Assembly (NCBI RefSeq): GCF_900091505.1 | Contig: NZ_LT607409.1 | Location: 5,022,001-5,086,000, forward strand | Direction of reading: 5' to 3' | DNA: 64,000 nt | Source of the DNA: Micromonospora chokoriensis | GTDB lineage: Bacteria > Actinomycetota > Actinomycetes > Mycobacteriales > Micromonosporaceae | Shown: positions 51,135-60,491 of the stretch, one piece after another | Position numbering within the stretch: position 1 is the stretch's first letter | How the letters are laid out: every line of letters begins with the position of its first letter | Notes under the pieces: generated by a model | What the model was told of the DNA's origin: nothing | Databases searched by the model: none | The model's input: only the letters and a program-made list of their open reading frames with translations | Made by a program: the position numbers and the translations under genes

Positions 51135-52172
51135 GTGGGCGCGGACGACGGACGCAGGGTGACCATCACCGCGATCGCACGGGAGGCCGGGGTCTCGGTG
51201 CCGACGGTGTCACGAGTGCTCAACGGTCGCTCCGATGTGGCCCCCGGCACCCGGGAGCGGGTCGAGGAACTGTTGCGGCACCACGGCTACCGGCGTCGCA
51301 CCAGCCGCAGCGTTCGCCGCGCCGGCCTGGTCGACCTGGTCTTCAACGACCTGGACAGCCCCTGGGCCGTGGAGATCATCCGTGGCGTGGAGGATGTCGG
51401 GCACGGCGCGGGCCTCGGCACCGTGGTCTCCGCGATCCACCGGCAGCCCACCGCCGCCCGGCAGTGGCTGCAGAACCTCCGCACCCGGGCCACCGACGGT
51501 GTCATCTTCGTGACCTCGCACCTGAGCCCGCCGCTGCACGCGCAGCTACGCCGCCTCAACGTGCCGGTGGTGGTCGTCGACCCGGCCGGTGTTCCGGCGA
51601 TGGACGTGCCGACCATCGGGGCGACCAACTGGGCCGGTGGGCTCGCCGCCACCGAACACCTGCTCTCCATCGGGCACCGACGCATCGGCTTCGTGGCCGG
51701 CCCGACGCACCTGCTGTGCAGCCGTGCGCGACTCGACGGTTACCGGGCCGGGCTGGAGGCCGCCGGGGTTCCGGTGGACGACGCGTTGATCTACCCGGGT
51801 GACTTCTACCACGCCTCCGGTTTCTCCGGCGCGACGGCGCTGCTCGACCTGCCCGACCCGCCGACCGCCATCTTCGCCGCCAGCGACCAGATGGCCTTCG
51901 GGGTCCACGAGGCCATTCGACGCCGAGGTCTGCGCGTGCCGGACGACGTCAGCGTCGTCGGCTTCGACGACCTGCCGGAGGCCCGCTGGGCGTCACCGCC
52001 GCTGACCACTGTGCGCCAGCCGTTGGTCGAGATGGGACGGTTGGCGGCACGGACGGTGCTGCGCCTGTCCCAGGGCGAGGGCATCGACTCGCCACGTGTC
52101 GAACTCGCCACCGAACTGGTCGTGCGGGACAGCACCGCCGCCCCGCCGACCGGGTCACCCGACCCGTCGTGA
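51135..52172 (+). CDS. LacI-family transcriptional regulator
   Basis: A 345-residue repressor: N-terminal HTH (VTITAIAREAGVSVPTVSRVLNGRSDVAPGTRERVEELL) and a periplasmic-binding-protein-like sugar domain (LVDLVFNDLDSPWAVEIIRGVE; GIGHRRIGFVAGP-type segment; FAASDQMAFGVHEAIRRRGLRVPDDVSVVGFDDLPEA). The GTG at 51135 is chosen because GAAGGAG lies six bases upstream. The ligand is probably a sugar; by location the secreted arabinofuranosidase and ThuA-ricin genes are candidate targets, which is inference. Confidence 0.92.
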   Translation: MGADDGRRVTITAIAREAGVSVPTVSRVLNGRSDVAPGTRERVEELLRHHGYRRRTSRSVRRAGLVDLVFNDLDSPWAVEIIRGVEDVGHGAGLGTVVSAIHRQPTAARQWLQNLRTRATDGVIFVTSHLSPPLHAQLRRLNVPVVVVDPAGVPAMDVPTIGATNWAGGLAATEHLLSIGHRRIGFVAGPTHLLCSRARLDGYRAGLEAAGVPVDDALIYPGDFYHASGFSGATALLDLPDPPTAIFAASDQMAFGVHEAIRRRGLRVPDDVSVVGFDDLPEARWASPPLTTVRQPLVEMGRLAARTVLRLSQGEGIDSPRVELATELVVRDSTAAPPTGSPDPS

Positions 52173-52303
52173 CGGCCGGAACCGCGCCGGAGACCGGTCG
52201 GAGCGCTTCCGATCCGGTTCCGGTAATTGCGGCCGGCGGATAGCAGTCCGCCGAGCCCGGTGGGCGCGGTGAGCGACGACGGGCCGCCCACCGCGCCGCA
52301 CGG

Positions 52304-52725
52304 TCAGTGGTGGTGGTGGGCGCGGGCGGCCTTGCGGATCGTCACCGGCAGCGCGGGCGCACCGTCGACAGGCGCGGGATCCTCGGCGGTCGGAGCCACT
52401 CCCCCGGCCGCGATCCGGTCCAGGGTGGCCAGCCCGGCGGCGTCGACCTCGCCGAAGATGGTGTAGTTGGGGCGCAGCGCCGAGTGGCGTACACCAGGAA
52501 GAACTGGCTGCCGTTGGTGTCCGGCCCGGCGTTGGCCATCGCGAGGACGCCCCGGGCGTACACCCGGCGTTCCCCGGTCGGGTCGGTGGGCGCCGGCGGC
52601 AGGTCGGTGGGCAGCTCGTCGCGGTACCGGTATTCCGGGCCGCCCTCGCCGGTGCCGGACGGGTCGCCGCACTGCAACACGCTCAGCGTCGGGTACGCGG
52701 TGAGCCGGTGGCACGACGTGCGGTC
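52304..52725 (-). pseudogene. cyclophilin-type peptidyl-prolyl isomerase, 5'-truncated and frameshifted
   Basis: The minus strand reads CHRLTAYPTLSVLQCGDPSG, TGEGGPEYRYRDELP, GVLAMANAGPDTNGSQFFLVY, the core of a cyclophilin, then loses one base near 52485 and continues in the next frame with SALRPNYTIFGEVDAAGLAT..LPVTIRKAARAHHHH. The expected N-terminal membrane anchor, linker and first beta strands (about 100 or more residues) are absent: the remaining sequence begins directly at the stop of the upstream carboxypeptidase gene, with no start codon in frame. Both lesions make it non-functional. Confidence 0.82.
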
Positions 52726-53932
52726 AGGGCAGCCGCCGGCGACGCCGCCACAGCAGCCCGCCCATCAACGCCAGCACGCCCGCCCCGCTGACGGCGGTCA
52801 CCACCCACAGCCATCCCGAGCCGCTGTGTCCCGGCCCGCTGGCCGCCGCCGGCCGGGGCGCACCGGGCGCCGCCAGCGCGGACGGCGCCGCCGACGGCGT
52901 AGCGGTCAGCTCACCCGGCTCGACCAGCCGGCCGACCGAGGCGTCCCGGGGCACGGTGAACCCCCAGTCGAGCAGGGCGGCACCCTGCTCCCAGCCACGC
53001 TTGGGCGCCGACTCGGCGCCGAGCAGGGTCACCACCAGCCGCCGTCCTCCCCGTTCCGCCGCCCCCACGTAGGTGTGCCGGGCCAGGTCGGTGAAGCCGG
53101 TCTTGCCGCCGAGCGCACCCGGGTACCGGTAGATGAGCTGGTTCTCGTTCTGGATGTCGAAACCCTTGGTGCGTTGTGCCGGCTGGGCCGGAATCGACGT
53201 CTGCTCGGTCAACGCGTACCGGCGGAAGGTCGGCTCGGCGAAGCAGGCGCGGGCGATCAACGCCAGGTCGTACGCGCTGGTGAACTGGCCCGCCCCGTCC
53301 AGCCCGGACGGGGTGACGGCGTGCGTCTGGAGCGCGCCGAGGTGGTGCGCGTGCTCGTTCATGGCGCGTACGCCGGCGGCGCTGTCCGTGCCGCCGCCGA
53401 GTCGCGCGAGGGCGTTGGCGGCCTCGTTACCGGAGTTGAGCAGCAATCCGAGCCAGATGGTCTCGATGGTGTACCGGCCCCCCGCGACCAGGCCCACGGC
53501 CGAGGATCCGGGTTCGATGTCCATGTCCTCGTCGGTGACGGTGACCGTCTCCTTCGGGTCCAGCCGGGGCAGCATGGTGGCCGCCAGCAGGAGCTTCTGC
53601 ACGCTGGCGGGTGTGCCGTACTCGTGGGGCCCGCAACCGCCGAGCACCTGGCCGCTGTCCAGGTCGGCGACCAGCCACGACGTGGCGCTGACCCCCGGTG
53701 GCGCGGGAGCGCCGGCCGGCACCACCAGGCCGGCGGTGTCCAGCCCGGCGCCGCCGACGACCCGCTGCGCGGGCACGGCGGGCGGGGGCGAGGGCCGGGG
53801 TGGACGGGACATCGCGGGCACCGGCACCCGGGGGCACCGCACCGTGGGCGCGGCGGAGGCTCCCGCCGCGGCGACCGGCGCGGGAGCGAGCAGGAGGGCG
53901 GACGTCGTGGCCGCCAGCAGCGCAGCTCTCAT
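52724..53932 (-). CDS. D-alanyl-D-alanine carboxypeptidase (S11, DacA-type PBP)
   Basis: A 402-residue exported, C-terminally anchored penicillin-binding protein. Signal peptide LAATTSALLLAPAPVAAAG, Pro-rich spacer, then the transpeptidase-like fold with active-site SVQK (TPASVQKLLLAATM), SGN (LLLNSGNEAANALA) and KTG (GALGGKTGFT). A final helix (LWVVTAVSGAGVLALMGGLLW) and RRRRR anchor it. It trims the terminal D-Ala of peptidoglycan stems. The ATG at 53932 is the natural start. The decayed cyclophilin begins at its stop codon. Confidence 0.93.
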   Translation of the reverse strand: MRAALLAATTSALLLAPAPVAAAGASAAPTVRCPRVPVPAMSRPPRPSPPPAVPAQRVVGGAGLDTAGLVVPAGAPAPPGVSATSWLVADLDSGQVLGGCGPHEYGTPASVQKLLLAATMLPRLDPKETVTVTDEDMDIEPGSSAVGLVAGGRYTIETIWLGLLLNSGNEAANALARLGGGTDSAAGVRAMNEHAHHLGALQTHAVTPSGLDGAGQFTSAYDLALIARACFAEPTFRRYALTEQTSIPAQPAQRTKGFDIQNENQLIYRYPGALGGKTGFTDLARHTYVGAAERGGRRLVVTLLGAESAPKRGWEQGAALLDWGFTVPRDASVGRLVEPGELTATPSAAPSALAAPGAPRPAAASGPGHSGSGWLWVVTAVSGAGVLALMGGLLWRRRRRLP

Positions 53933-53942
53933 GTGCCCGACC

Positions 53943-54698
53943 CTAGTCACGACGATCGCCCCGCGGGATGGGATGCGGGTCAAGCCGAGCGCTCAGGTAG
54001 TCGTGCAGCGCGGCGCTGCCGCGCAGCCTGCGCAGGCTGCGGGCGTGCAGCTCCTGCTCACGGCGAGCCAGCTCGGCACGGACCCGCTGCGGGCTGCCGG
54101 TGGTCCGCAGTTCACCGAGCACCGCCTCGATGATCGCGAACGGGTACGCGCCCCGGCGGAGCAGCGCGATGACCTGCGCGGCGCGTAGCTCCGTCTCGTC
54201 GTACACCCGGTAGTTGGTGCCCGGGGCGCGTCCCGGCCGCAGCAGCCCGCGGTCCTCCCACAGGCGCAGCTGCGAGGTCCGGACCCCGACCACCGCGGCG
54301 ACCTCGCCGATGCGGGCGTCGCGGCGCGGCGCGGGCCGGGCGTGCGACGAGCTGGCCAGCACGGTCTCGAAAGCGCCGAGCACCCGGCGGATCTCCGCGC
54401 GTTCCCGGTCCAGCTCGGCATGCCCACCGTCGAGCGCCGCCAGGGCCGCCGGCACGTCACCCGAGTGCACCGCCGCCATGATCTCCCGGGTACGGATCCA
54501 GCCGTGCCCCTCGGCCAGTCGACGCGCCACCGTGAGCGCCCGCGCGTGCGCGGTCGTGAAGATCCGGTATCCACTGGCGGTGCGGCCGACGGGCGGCAAC
54601 ACCCCCTGCTCGACGTAGTTGCGCACCTGCTGCACCGAGATCCCGACGGTGGCGGCGAGGTCGACGGCGCGCAGCCGTTCGATCGGTCCGGAGGTCAC
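53943..54698 (-). CDS. regulator with two MerR-type DNA-binding domains
   Basis: A 251-residue protein containing two MerR winged helices: residues 8-75 (LRAVDLAATVGISVQQVRNYVEQGVLPP..GYRIFT) and residues 133-205 (RIGEVAAVVGVRTSQLRLWEDRGLLRP..NYRVYDETELRAAQVI), joined by a helical stretch. MerR proteins normally have one such domain and dimerise; two in one chain may make a pseudo-dimer or read two sites. The GTG at 54698 is tentative; it follows a TACGGT box by seven bases, as in leaderless genes. It is divergent from a UvrA-like ATPase, its likely target. Confidence 0.85.
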   Translation of the reverse strand: MTSGPIERLRAVDLAATVGISVQQVRNYVEQGVLPPVGRTASGYRIFTTAHARALTVARRLAEGHGWIRTREIMAAVHSGDVPAALAALDGGHAELDRERAEIRRVLGAFETVLASSSHARPAPRRDARIGEVAAVVGVRTSQLRLWEDRGLLRPGRAPGTNYRVYDETELRAAQVIALLRRGAYPFAIIEAVLGELRTTGSPQRVRAELARREQELHARSLRRLRGSAALHDYLSARLDPHPIPRGDRRD

Positions 54699-54864
54699 GC
54701 CGGCAACCGTACCGGTTACCACGTGATTTGAGACTTTCCGGAGCAGTTCGCTGCCACCAGCTCGACGGTCTCGGCAAAAGTCTCTACATGGGGATGAATG
54801 AGACAATGGAACCCGTCAGCACCGGCGGGGCAGAGGTCCCGCCACGAATCCGTGAAGGGTCCGC

Positions 54865-57159
54865 ATGTCGCAGCCAGCATGGTCCGCCGCCGACAGCCAC
54901 GACATGATCGAGGTACGCGGAGCGCGGGAGAACAACCTCGCCAGCGTCTCGGTCGACATCCCCAAGCGCCGGTTGACGGTCTTCACCGGCGTCTCCGGCT
55001 CCGGCAAGTCGTCGCTGGTCTTCGGCACCATCGCCGCCGAGTCCCAGCGCATGATCAACGAGACCTACAGTGCGTTCCTCCAGTCGTTCATGCCGAACCT
55101 CAACCGGCCGGACGTCGACTCGCTGCGCAACCTCAGCGCGGCCATCGTCGTCGACCAGGAACGGATGGGCGTCAACTCCCGCTCCACCGTCGGCACCGCC
55201 ACCGACGCGTACGCGATGCTGCGGATCCTGTTCAGCCGGCTCGGTCAACCGTCGGTAGGCGGCGCCGGGGCGTTCAGCTTCAACCTGCCCGAGGGCATGT
55301 GCCTCACCTGTGAAGGGCTCGGCCGGGTCTCCGACCTCGACGTCAACGAACTGGTCGACGTCGAGCGCTCCCTCAACGACGGCGCGATCACCGCGCCCAA
55401 CTTCGCCGTCGGCTCCTGGTACTGGCAGACCATCGTCGGCTCCGGCCTGTTCGACCCCGACGCCAAACTCCAGGACTTCACCCCGCAGCAGTGGGAGGAC
55501 TTCCTCCACAAGCCGGCCACGAAGATCAAGGTGGGCAGCAACACCTGGACGTACGAGGGTCTGTCGGTCAAGGTCAAGCGGCTCCTCCTGACCAAGGACC
55601 GCGAATCGATGCAACCGCACATCCGCGCCTTCGTCGACCGGGCGGTCACCTTCACCACCTGCGGCGACTGCGGCGGCACCCGACTCAACGCGGCGGCCCT
55701 GTCGTCGCGCGTCGCCGGGCGGACCATCGCCGAGTGCTCGGCCATGCAGATCAGCGACCTGGCCGCGTTCGTCCGGGGCGTCGACGACCCGGGAGCGGCG
55801 CCGCTCGTCGCCAACCTCCGCGACCTGTTGGAGTCCCTGGTCGAGATCGGGCTGGGCTACCTCAGCCTGGACCGCGAATCGGCGACCCTCTCCGGCGGCG
55901 AGGCGCAACGGGTGAAGATGGTCCGGCACCTCGGCTCCAGCCTCTCCGACGTCACGTACGTCTTCGACGAGCCCACCGTCGGCCTGCACCCGCACGACAT
56001 CGCCCGCATGAACGACCTGCTGCTGCGGTTGCGCGACAAGGGCAACACGGTGCTGGTGGTCGAGCACAAACCGGAGACCATCGCCATCGCCGACCACGTG
56101 GTCGACCTCGGCCCGGGGGCCGGCAGCGACGGCGGTCGGATCTGCTTCACCGGCGACGTCGCCGCGCTACGCCGCTCCGACACCCTGACCGGCCGGCACC
56201 TGGACCACCGGGTCACGCTGCGCGCCGACGTACGCCGACCCACCGGGCACCTTCCCATCCGTCAGGCCGACCTGCACAACCTGCGCGACGTGGACGTGGA
56301 CATCCCGCTCGGCGTGCTCACCGTGGTCACCGGCGTGGCCGGCTCCGGCAAGAGCTCGCTCATCCACGGTTCGCTGCGCGGCCGTCAGGGCGTCGTGATC
56401 GTGGACCAGTCCCCGATCCGCGGCTCCCGGCGCAGCAACCCGGCCACCTACAGCGGTCTGCTCGACCCGATCCGCACCGCGTTCGCCAAGGCCAACGGGG
56501 TCAAGGCCGCCCTGTTCAGCGCCAACTCCGAGGGCGCCTGCCCGGCCTGCAAGGGGATCGGGCTGATCTACACGGACCTGGCGATGATGGCCGGCGTGGC
56601 GAGCGTCTGCGAACGGTGCGAGGGCCGACGCTTCACCGACGAGGTGCTCACGTACACGCTGCGCGGCAGGAACATCAGCGAGGTGCTGGCCATGTCGGTC
56701 ACCGAGGCGCACGCGTTCTTCCCGGGTGGGCCGGCGCACCTCATCCTCGGCCGGCTGGTCGACGTCGGGCTGGGCTACCTCAGCCTCGGTCAGCCGTTGA
56801 CCACCCTGTCCGGCGGGGAGCGCCAACGACTCAAGCTCGCCATCCACCTGGCCGAGAAGACCACCACGTACGTCCTGGACGAACCCACCACCGGCCTGCA
56901 CCTGGCCGACGTGGACCAGTTGCTGGCCCTGCTCGACCGCATGGTCGACGCCGGCAACACGGTGATCGTCATCGAGCACCACCAGGCCGTGATGGCACAC
57001 GCGGACTGGATCGTCGACCTCGGCCCGGGCGCCGGACACGACGGCGGCCGGATCGTCTTCACCGGCACACCCGCCGACCTCGTCGCCCACGGCGACACCC
57101 TCACGGCCACCCACCTCCGCGAGTACGTCACCGAGCCCGCAGCGGTCGACAGGGGGTGA
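54865..57159 (+). CDS. UvrA-like ABC ATPase, short drug-resistance type
   Basis: A 764-residue protein with two ABC modules of UvrA type: Walker [10 protein letters not shown] (near residue 41) and GVAGSGKSS (near 492), signatures LSGGEAQR and [19 protein letters not shown] and [11 protein letters not shown], and zinc-like Cys pairs CLTCEG, CGDCGG, CPACKG and CERCEG. It is about 190 residues shorter than repair UvrA because the UvrB-interaction region is reduced, as in UvrA2/DrrC-type proteins that protect against intercalating drugs. Pairing with a divergent MerR regulator supports a drug-response role. ATG at 54865, GTGAAGGG upstream. Confidence 0.9.
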   Translation: MSQPAWSAADSHDMIEVRGARENNLASVSVDIPKRRLTVFTGVSGSGKSSLVFGTIAAESQRMINETYSAFLQSFMPNLNRPDVDSLRNLSAAIVVDQERMGVNSRSTVGTATDAYAMLRILFSRLGQPSVGGAGAFSFNLPEGMCLTCEGLGRVSDLDVNELVDVERSLNDGAITAPNFAVGSWYWQTIVGSGLFDPDAKLQDFTPQQWEDFLHKPATKIKVGSNTWTYEGLSVKVKRLLLTKDRESMQPHIRAFVDRAVTFTTCGDCGGTRLNAAALSSRVAGRTIAECSAMQISDLAAFVRGVDDPGAAPLVANLRDLLESLVEIGLGYLSLDRESATLSGGEAQRVKMVRHLGSSLSDVTYVFDEPTVGLHPHDIARMNDLLLRLRDKGNTVLVVEHKPETIAIADHVVDLGPGAGSDGGRICFTGDVAALRRSDTLTGRHLDHRVTLRADVRRPTGHLPIRQADLHNLRDVDVDIPLGVLTVVTGVAGSGKSSLIHGSLRGRQGVVIVDQSPIRGSRRSNPATYSGLLDPIRTAFAKANGVKAALFSANSEGACPACKGIGLIYTDLAMMAGVASVCERCEGRRFTDEVLTYTLRGRNISEVLAMSVTEAHAFFPGGPAHLILGRLVDVGLGYLSLGQPLTTLSGGERQRLKLAIHLAEKTTTYVLDEPTTGLHLADVDQLLALLDRMVDAGNTVIVIEHHQAVMAHADWIVDLGPGAGHDGGRIVFTGTPADLVAHGDTLTATHLREYVTEPAAVDRG

Positions 57160-57231
57160 CGCCTGCGGGGTCAGGGCTTTCCGGGCTGTGCGTCCCAGCC
57201 GACCAAGGCGTGCGCGCGGCCGGTCGGGGCA

Positions 57232-57349
57232 CGGCCCGGTCAAGGGCACGGCGGGTGCGCGGCCCGGTCAAGGGCACGGCGGGTCGAGGGTGCGGCCCGG
57301 TCGAGGGCACGGCGGGTGCGCGGCCCGGTCGGGGGGCGCGGCGGGTGAA
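57232..57349. repeat. GC-rich tandem repeat, four units of 28-33 bp
   Basis: Units start CGGCCCGGTC[AG]AGGGCAC and end GGCGGGT, at 57232, 57260, 57293 and 57321, with a fifth partial copy after. They fill most of the 243-base gap between the UvrA-like gene and the phosphatase gene, which shows no other feature. Confidence 0.8.
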
Positions 57350-57402
57350 CGGCCCGGCCAGGGCGTGCGCGCGGACCGGTCGACGCGTGTGGAGGTTGCG
57401 GC

Positions 57403-57822
57403 TCAGACGACGCGGCGTAGCCAGCGCCGCTGCCAGGGCGTCTCCACCGCCTTCGGGTGGTAGCCCGCCCGAACCCACGGCACCGCCCGCTCGACCGGCA
57501 GACCGTCGAGGATCGCCAACGCGGCCAGGGCCGTTCCGGTGCGGCCCACCCCACCCCGGCAGGCCACCTCGACGCGTTCGCCGTCGTGCGCCCGCCGCAG
57601 TGCCTCGCGCAGGGCATCGAGGGCGTCGGCACGATCCAGCGGAATCCAGAAATCGGGCCACCGGATCCGCCGATGCGGCCAGGCCGGCACCGGACCAGGC
57701 GCCAACAGCACGGCGAAGTCGGCAGGCGAGCTCTCCGCGGCGACACGGCGTCCGCGTACCGCAACCCCACTGGGGAGTACGAGTACGCCCGGCTGCTCCG
57801 ACCACGACTGCGCGTCTGTCAT
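57403..57822 (-). CDS. small protein-tyrosine/dual-specificity phosphatase
   Basis: A 139-residue protein with the PTP loop VACRGGVGRTGTALA (Cys-x5-Arg, near residues 92-105) and an upstream general-acid region (RWPDFWIPLD, DFWIPLD). The Cys is preceded by Ala rather than the usual His, a variation seen in actinobacterial members. The fold ends with EAVPWVRAGYHPKAVETPWQRRWL. Such small phosphatases may act on phosphoproteins or phospho-sugars; the substrate is unknown. ATG at 57822. Confidence 0.85.
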   Translation of the reverse strand: MTDAQSWSEQPGVLVLPSGVAVRGRRVAAESSPADFAVLLAPGPVPAWPHRRIRWPDFWIPLDRADALDALREALRRAHDGERVEVACRGGVGRTGTALAALAILDGLPVERAVPWVRAGYHPKAVETPWQRRWLRRVV

Positions 57823-57856
57823 CCCGACATTGTGCCGCCGCCCTCTGCGTACAGAC

Positions 57857-57893
57857 AGCGCCGCCCCCGGCCGTGTGGGCCGGGGGCGGCGCT
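57857..57893. terminator. perfect 16-bp GC hairpin
   Basis: AGCGCCGCCCCCGGCC and GGCCGGGGGCGGCGCT pair around GTGTG, 35 bases upstream of the phosphatase start. It has terminator form though no gene clearly ends beside it. Confidence 0.75.
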
Positions 57894-58126
57894 GGTGTCG
57901 GTGTGCAGGTCGCCTCTCGGCGAGTGGCACGACGCGGCTCCAGCCGAACGGTATTCCGCGAGGGCAATATAGGTGAGGCCCGGGGACACTGAGTCACACC
58001 GACACCCTCCACAACCAGCCCGACCCCGACCTTGTTCCCGGCGTCCCGCTACCCGCTTCCCGCGCACACCTTCCAGGCCGCGCTACCTCACACCATCCCG
58101 AAGCGCGCTGCCACACCCCCGCATCA

Positions 58127-58179
58127 CGAGATCTTGGACAGTTTCCGTTCTCGCGTAACGGAAACTGTCCAAGATCTCG
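58127..58179. repeat. 23-bp-arm inverted repeat, probable dispersed element
   Basis: A 23-base arm beginning CGAGATCTTGGACAGTTTCC is followed after CTCGCGT by its exact complement, a 53-bp structure with 23 paired bases and no mismatch. It lies in a gene-free gap (57823-58436). The clean arms, AT-richer than the surroundings, suggest a mobile palindromic repeat; I recall similar sequences between genes in related actinomycetes but cannot check copy number here. Confidence 0.9.
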
Positions 58180-58200
58180 GTACAGAGGTGCCGTCACCCA

Positions 58201-58365
58201 CGTTCGCGTGGCAGGGTGCCGGTGCCGGTGCCGGTGGCGAGGCGGGGCCGGGGCGGTGCCGGTGGCGGTGCCGGTGGCGAGGCGGGGCCGGGGCGGTGCC
58301 GGTGGCGGGGCCGGTGGCGAGGCGGGGCCGGGGCCGGGGCGGGTGGCGTGGTGGTGGGTGGCGTG
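58201..58365. repeat. GC-rich degenerate tandem repeats
   Basis: Copies of GTGCCGGTGGC and GAGGCGGGGCCGGGGCG alternate for about 165 bases. No gene or ribosome site is visible within. Confidence 0.7.
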
Positions 58366-58436
58366 GTGGTGGATATGCCGCTGGCCGGCACCCCGGGTGT
58401 GGGTGCCGGCCAGCGGTCGGATGGTTTCGGTGGGGG

Positions 58437-58997
58437 TCAGCTGTTCCAGTACTGGCCGACCAGGTCGGTGGCCTGCTGCTCCCACTGCGCGTACGCGTCC
58501 GGGTAAGCCGACACCTGCACGGTCTGCGCGGCCTCGGTCAGCGGCATGTCCTGCCACCCGTCGACCTGCTTCAGACCCTTCAGGAACGCCGTCGTCGAGT
58601 AGGCCGGGTCGGTGATCTGCTCCGGCGTACCCCAACCACTGGACGGGCGCTGCTGGAACAGGCCCAACGAGTCGTGGTCGTTGGCGTCGCCGAGGTGGCC
58701 CAGGTTCTCCAACTTCGACTCCTGCAGACTCGTCGCGATCGAGATCACCGCGGCCCGCTCCGGCAGACCGGCCTTCTTCGTCGCGGCGATGATCGCCTTC
58801 ACGTTCGCAGTCTGCTCACCGTCCAGGGAGACGCGCGACTGCTCGCCCTGCGGCTTCGACACACCCGCCTGCACGGCAACAGCGGTGGGCTTGGCGTCCA
58901 CGGGGTTAGCGTGGGCGGCGATCGGACCGGCGAACACACCACCGGCGAACGCCAGACCCGCAACGGACAGCACACTCTTACGCATGATCGTGTTCAT
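58437..58997 (-). CDS. secreted lysozyme-like/transglycosylase-fold protein
   Basis: A 186-residue exported protein. The signal peptide (MRKSVLSVAGLAFAGGVFAG..AHA) is followed by a spacer and a lysozyme-like fold: NVKAIIAATKKAGLPERAAVISIATSLQESKLENL, HDSLGLFQQRPSSGWGTPEQI, TAFLKGLKQVDGW, VSAYPDAYAQWEQQA. ESKL with the following SLGLFQQR resembles transglycosylase motifs with the catalytic Glu in QES. It is a common small secreted family of actinomycetes, probably cell-wall directed. ATG at 58997 with AAGGAG eight bases upstream. Confidence 0.82.
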   Translation of the reverse strand: MNTIMRKSVLSVAGLAFAGGVFAGPIAAHANPVDAKPTAVAVQAGVSKPQGEQSRVSLDGEQTANVKAIIAATKKAGLPERAAVISIATSLQESKLENLGHLGDANDHDSLGLFQQRPSSGWGTPEQITDPAYSTTAFLKGLKQVDGWQDMPLTEAAQTVQVSAYPDAYAQWEQQATDLVGQYWNS

Positions 58998-59137
58998 GAG
59001 GGAAGCTCCTTCGGGGGTAAAGACACCCGCCCAAGGGGACACGGGTGAGAGCACCTCGTCCGGCGCTGCAACAAAAGCCTTGAAGGGGGGATCATCGGCA
59101 GCCGACCAGCAGTGGGCTCGCGGCGCCGGGTCCCTGT

Positions 59138-59346
59138 GAAACGACCCGGGGGGTCGGGATCATTCCGGGGTCGGCCCATCCGCCGGTGAAACGGGGTGCC
59201 GGTCGGGCCGGGGTCCAGATGTAACCACCCGGGGGCCGGGGTCATTCCCGGGGTCGGCCCATCCGCCGGTGAAACGGGGCGCCGGTCGGGCCGGGGTCCA
59301 GGTGTAACCACCCGGGGGCCGGGGGTCATTCCCGGGGGCGGACCAT
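59138..59346. repeat. 83-bp tandem direct repeat, two and a half copies
   Basis: The unit contains TCGGCCCATCCGCCGGTGAA and GGTCGGGCCGGGGTCCAG. Copies lie at 59138-59220 and 59221-59303, with a third partial copy to about 59346. No gene is seen in the 58998-59846 stretch. Confidence 0.85.
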
Positions 59347-59542
59347 CGCGCCGACAGGCCGCGGTCCTGCGATCGTCAGGGTGTGTAACGACCCCGACCC
59401 GGCCAGCATTCCGGCCGACACGTGCCCCCGACCACACGCCGATACCACCCACGCCGGACAACACACACGGCCCCACCTGACCCGAGGCACCAAACCACCC
59501 CGACCGGCAGGCAGAACACTCCGACTCACGCATGATCCACAC

Positions 59543-59817
59543 GACTTCACCGAAGTCGGGGTATCCGCGAGGGATTGATACCGCGACTTCACCGAAACCG
59601 AGTCGATCAAGGCGCGTTGGTGGGCCGATGCCGACAAACCGGACCCCGGAACGCCAGGATCGCCAGGACCGACAGGACCGACCAGCGGCACCGTCAGGAC
59701 AGGGCACCACGCGAGGCCCGGACCTCACAACCGCGCGTGATCCACTCGAATTTGTGGAAACCGCGGCATCCGAGACGGTCTGACACCCCGACTTCACCGA
59801 AACGGAGTCGATCATGC
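59543..59817. repeat. dispersed CGACTTCACCGA repeat units
   Basis: CGACTTCACCGA occurs at about 59543, 59584 and 59790; two copies continue to form a small dyad of CGACT and AGTCG followed by GATCA. The block looks like a remnant cluster of short palindromic repeats. Confidence 0.65.
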
Positions 59818-59846
59818 CCCCGGCGGCGGGGTTCGCGGCGAATGCG

Positions 59847-60491
59847 TCAGTTGCCCAGGTAGCGCAGGACGGCGAGGATCCGCCGGCTGTACCCGGTCGT
59901 GTGGGCGAGGTCGAGCTTGTCGAAGATGGCGTTGACGTGCTTCTCCACAGCACTCTGCGACACGTGCAGCCGCTGGGCGACGGCGAGGTTCGTGTGGCCC
60001 TGGGCCATCTCGTGCAGTACGTCCCGTTCGCGCGGTGTCAGCCGACCGAGCGGGTCGGGCCGCTCCGAGCCGGCCACCACCTGCCGGACCACCTCGGGGT
60101 CGAGGGCGGTGCCTCCGGCGGCGACCCGGTCGAGTGCGTCCAGGAAGTCGTCCACCTGGGCGACCCGGTCCTTGAGCAGGTAGCCGACCCCCTCCGGGCG
60201 GTCCGCGAGCAGCCGGCCGGCGTACCGCCGTTCCACGTACTGCGAGAGCACCAGGACACCGGTGTCGGGCCACCGCCGACGGATCTCCAACGCCGCCCGC
60301 AGGCCGTCATCGGTGTGGGTGGGCGGCATCCGGACATCGGTGACGACCACGTCGGGCCGGGTTCGTCCGACCGTCTCGACGAGTTCGTCGGCGGTCCCGA
60401 CCCCCGCGAGCACCTCGTGGTCCTCCTCGGCGAGGAGTCGCGTCAGGCCTTCCCGGAGCAGCGTCGAGTCTTCGGCGAGGACTAGCCGCAC
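59847..60491 (-). CDS. NarL/LuxR-type response regulator
   Basis: A 214-residue regulator: receiver domain (VRLVLAEDSTLLREGLTRLLAEEDHEV; phospho-Asp in VVVTDVRMPP; VGYLLKDRV) and a C-terminal LuxR HTH (LTPRERDVLHEMAQGHTNLAVAQRLHVSQSAVEKHVNAIFDKL). The GTG at 60491 lies inside the last codons of the kinase gene (10-base overlap), so the pair is coupled. Targets unknown. Confidence 0.94.
   Translation of the reverse strand: MRLVLAEDSTLLREGLTRLLAEEDHEVLAGVGTADELVETVGRTRPDVVVTDVRMPPTHTDDGLRAALEIRRRWPDTGVLVLSQYVERRYAGRLLADRPEGVGYLLKDRVAQVDDFLDALDRVAAGGTALDPEVVRQVVAGSERPDPLGRLTPRERDVLHEMAQGHTNLAVAQRLHVSQSAVEKHVNAIFDKLDLAHTTGYSRRILAVLRYLGN

Noticed and set aside
57994-58635. Open frames through the GC repeats at 58.0-58.6 kb
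   Set aside because: They follow repeat periodicity, have biased composition (Arg, Ala, Gly, Pro) and no ribosome site or conserved motif.
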